From contig CANLOU010000001.1 of NCBI GenBank assembly GCA_947492995.1, positions 505,001-569,000 on the forward strand: a DNA stretch of 64,000 bases. The letters are read 5' to 3'. The number at the start of each line of letters is the position of its first letter. Position 1 is the first letter of the stretch. Shown in pieces: positions 62,935 through 64,000 of this stretch. The notes below the pieces were generated by a model, which saw nothing but the letters and a program-made list of their open reading frames with translations, searched no databases and had not been told where the DNA came from. A program made the position numbers and the translations under genes. The DNA comes from an uncultured Litoreibacter sp. (GTDB lineage: Bacteria; Pseudomonadota; Alphaproteobacteria; Rhodobacterales; Rhodobacteraceae).

Positions 62935-64000
62935 TTAGGCCGCTGGAACCGCTATTGGGTCCGGCAGCGCAAAGCCGAGTTCATCCACAAGGGCGATGTC
63001 CTCAGCCGCCAGATCCTGCGCACCTGTGACGCTGAGAACAACGGCACCATCCATCAGAATGTCCGCGCCAGTTCCATCTGCAAATGGCACAACGGTGACT
63101 TCAGGCGCGGGGCCTGCGCTTCCGTCATAATGCAGCTGGATTGCGTCCTCGGCAGGATCAAAATCGGTAACTTCGCCAGCCTCGCCAGCGCGAATGAACG
63201 TGCCGGACGCAAAGGTGTCAGCACCATCATTGCCGGTCGCGACGTCCTGCGAGCCGATATAGAGGAAGTCATTGCCCTGACCGCCAAACATCTGATCCGC
63301 GCCATCCAGGTCGGACCCTGCACCATCACCGACAGCGCCGAAATACCCGGTGAGAATGTCATCGCCAGCCCCCCCTACAAGGGTGTCCTCGCCCAGTCCC
63401 CCACCAACAAAATCGGCGCCCTCGTTGCCGCGGACGGTGTCGTTGCCGTCGTCGCCGAAGACGCCGTCGTCGCCGCGTCCGCCTTCGACCAGATCGTTGC
63501 CAGCACCGCCAAACACCGCGTCGTCGCCGGAGCCGCCGTTAACTGTATCGTCGCCGTCGCCACCATCGAGACCATCGCTGCCGTCACCGCCAAGAAGGTC
63601 GTCAATGCCGACCCCGCCCAACAGAGTGTCATCACCGAAATTGCCTTCCAGCTCGTCGTTGCCGTCGCCGCCCATGACGACATCGTCGCCGCTGCCGCCA
63701 ACCACACGGTCAGAGCCCGCGCCGCCATCCAGCTGGTCATCGCCGTCGCCGCCGCGCACCAGGTCATTGTCGTCGCCACCGTTCACGATGTCGTCGCCAA
63801 ATCCGCCATTCGCCTCGTCAGAGCCCGCGCCACCGTCAATCGTGTCGGCCCCGAGGCCGCCATTGATGACGTCGTCGCCAAGGCCCCCGTTGATCGCGTC
63901 GTCGCCACCAAGGCCGTTCAGCGCGTCATTGCCCGCAAAGCCATTAATCAATTCGGCGACCGAGGTGCCGTTCAGCGTGTCGTCACCCTCGGTTCCGTCG
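62935..64000 (-). CDS. RTX calcium-binding repeat protein, 5' end outside window
   Basis: The reading frame continues to the right edge of the window without a stop, so only the C-terminal part (about 355 residues) is here. It consists mainly of back-to-back nonapeptide units G-G-x-G-x-D-x-h-x (for example GGLGDDVIN, GGDGNDELE, GGSGDDAVF), each of which binds calcium in a parallel beta-roll. A C-terminal non-repeat segment ends LVDELGFALPDPIAVPAA. Such proteins leave the cell by type I secretion; the signal would be in this C terminus. No ABC exporter is in the window. Confidence 0.93.
   Translation of the reverse strand, partial: DGTEGDDTLNGTSVAELINGFAGNDALNGLGGDDAINGGLGDDVINGGLGADTIDGGAGSDEANGGFGDDIVNGGDDNDLVRGGDGDDQLDGGAGSDRVVGGSGDDVVMGGDGNDELEGNFGDDTLLGGVGIDDLLGGDGSDGLDGGDGDDTVNGGSGDDAVFGGAGNDLVEGGRGDDGVFGDDGNDTVRGNEGADFVGGGLGEDTLVGGAGDDILTGYFGAVGDGAGSDLDGADQMFGGQGNDFLYIGSQDVATGNDGADTFASGTFIRAGEAGEVTDFDPAEDAIQLHYDGSAGPAPEVTVVPFADGTGADILMDGAVVLSVTGAQDLAAEDIALVDELGFALPDPIAVPAA

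Noticed and set aside
63200-63990. Regular short DNA repeats that could suggest a CRISPR array or minisatellite
   Set aside because: The period is 27 bases and in frame with the RTX nonapeptide; there are no unique spacers, so the repeats are coding.
1-64000. Insertion sequences, prophage genes or restriction systems
   Set aside because: None was found on either strand; no transposase, integrase, capsid or methylase motifs were visible.

Overview
The window comes from a GC-rich alphaproteobacterium, most likely a member of the Rhodobacteraceae (Roseobacter group). Support: an RpoE-ChrR pair next to the five-gene cluster of FAD oxidoreductase, DUF1365, GPH-type transporter, DUF3833 and SDR known from Rhodobacter; the order rsmB - heparinase-like gene - purH - lspA - DUF3035 lipoprotein - two M16 peptidases; a DinB with an N-terminal zinc ribbon; and a DUF1674 (SDHAF4-like) protein. 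It is chromosomal core sequence with a few accessory insertions. No insertion sequence, phage or CRISPR array was seen.

Layout. 0-4.3 kb: end of a secreted protein gene, an msrP-merF-like-msrQ operon (periplasmic methionine sulfoxide repair), a GST and an FMN-dependent glutamate synthase-like protein. 4.4-11.3 kb: clpB with a heat-shock type promoter, pyrF, and an SPFH/NfeD pair. 11.4-14.7 kb: an orphan ParB-domain gene followed by an AT-rich two-gene cassette of unknown function. 14.8-18.6 kb: proline racemase family, dinB, N-formylglutamate amidohydrolase, tRNA-Val(GAC) and rpmJ. 19-23 kb: an M24-fold protein without metal ligands and a pseudo-caspase with peptidoglycan-binding domains. 22.9-35.1 kb: a branched-chain-type ABC importer (LivK, H, M, G, F) between an acyl-CoA synthetase and a PaaK-like ligase, with a patatin lipoprotein and three small unknown genes inside the operon, and a divergent PAS-PAS-winged-helix regulator. 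35-44.2 kb: formate dehydrogenase alpha subunit, then the RpoE/ChrR singlet-oxygen type locus with divergent sigma-E-like promoters. 44.5-64 kb: Rieske oxygenase, mutL-rmuC, M16 peptidases, lspA, purH, rsmB, dapB, rbfA, truB, DUF1643 and the 3' part of an RTX calcium-binding protein gene.

The most distinctive feature is a dispersed family of four small secreted proteins (at 4.46, 9.39, 18.77 and 20.59 kb, all on the - strand). Each has a near-identical signal peptide and three copies of an N-(D/S)-S-(A/P)-A-E motif, the last at the extreme C terminus. Each gene has its own terminator and a related leader of about 220 bp. Three leaders carry a dyad of the type GTGCG-N4-CGCAC (one arm imperfect in one of them) about 130 bp before the start codon. 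A fifth dyad lies at 61.6 kb. The genes look like single-gene units under one regulator, and I do not recognise the family.
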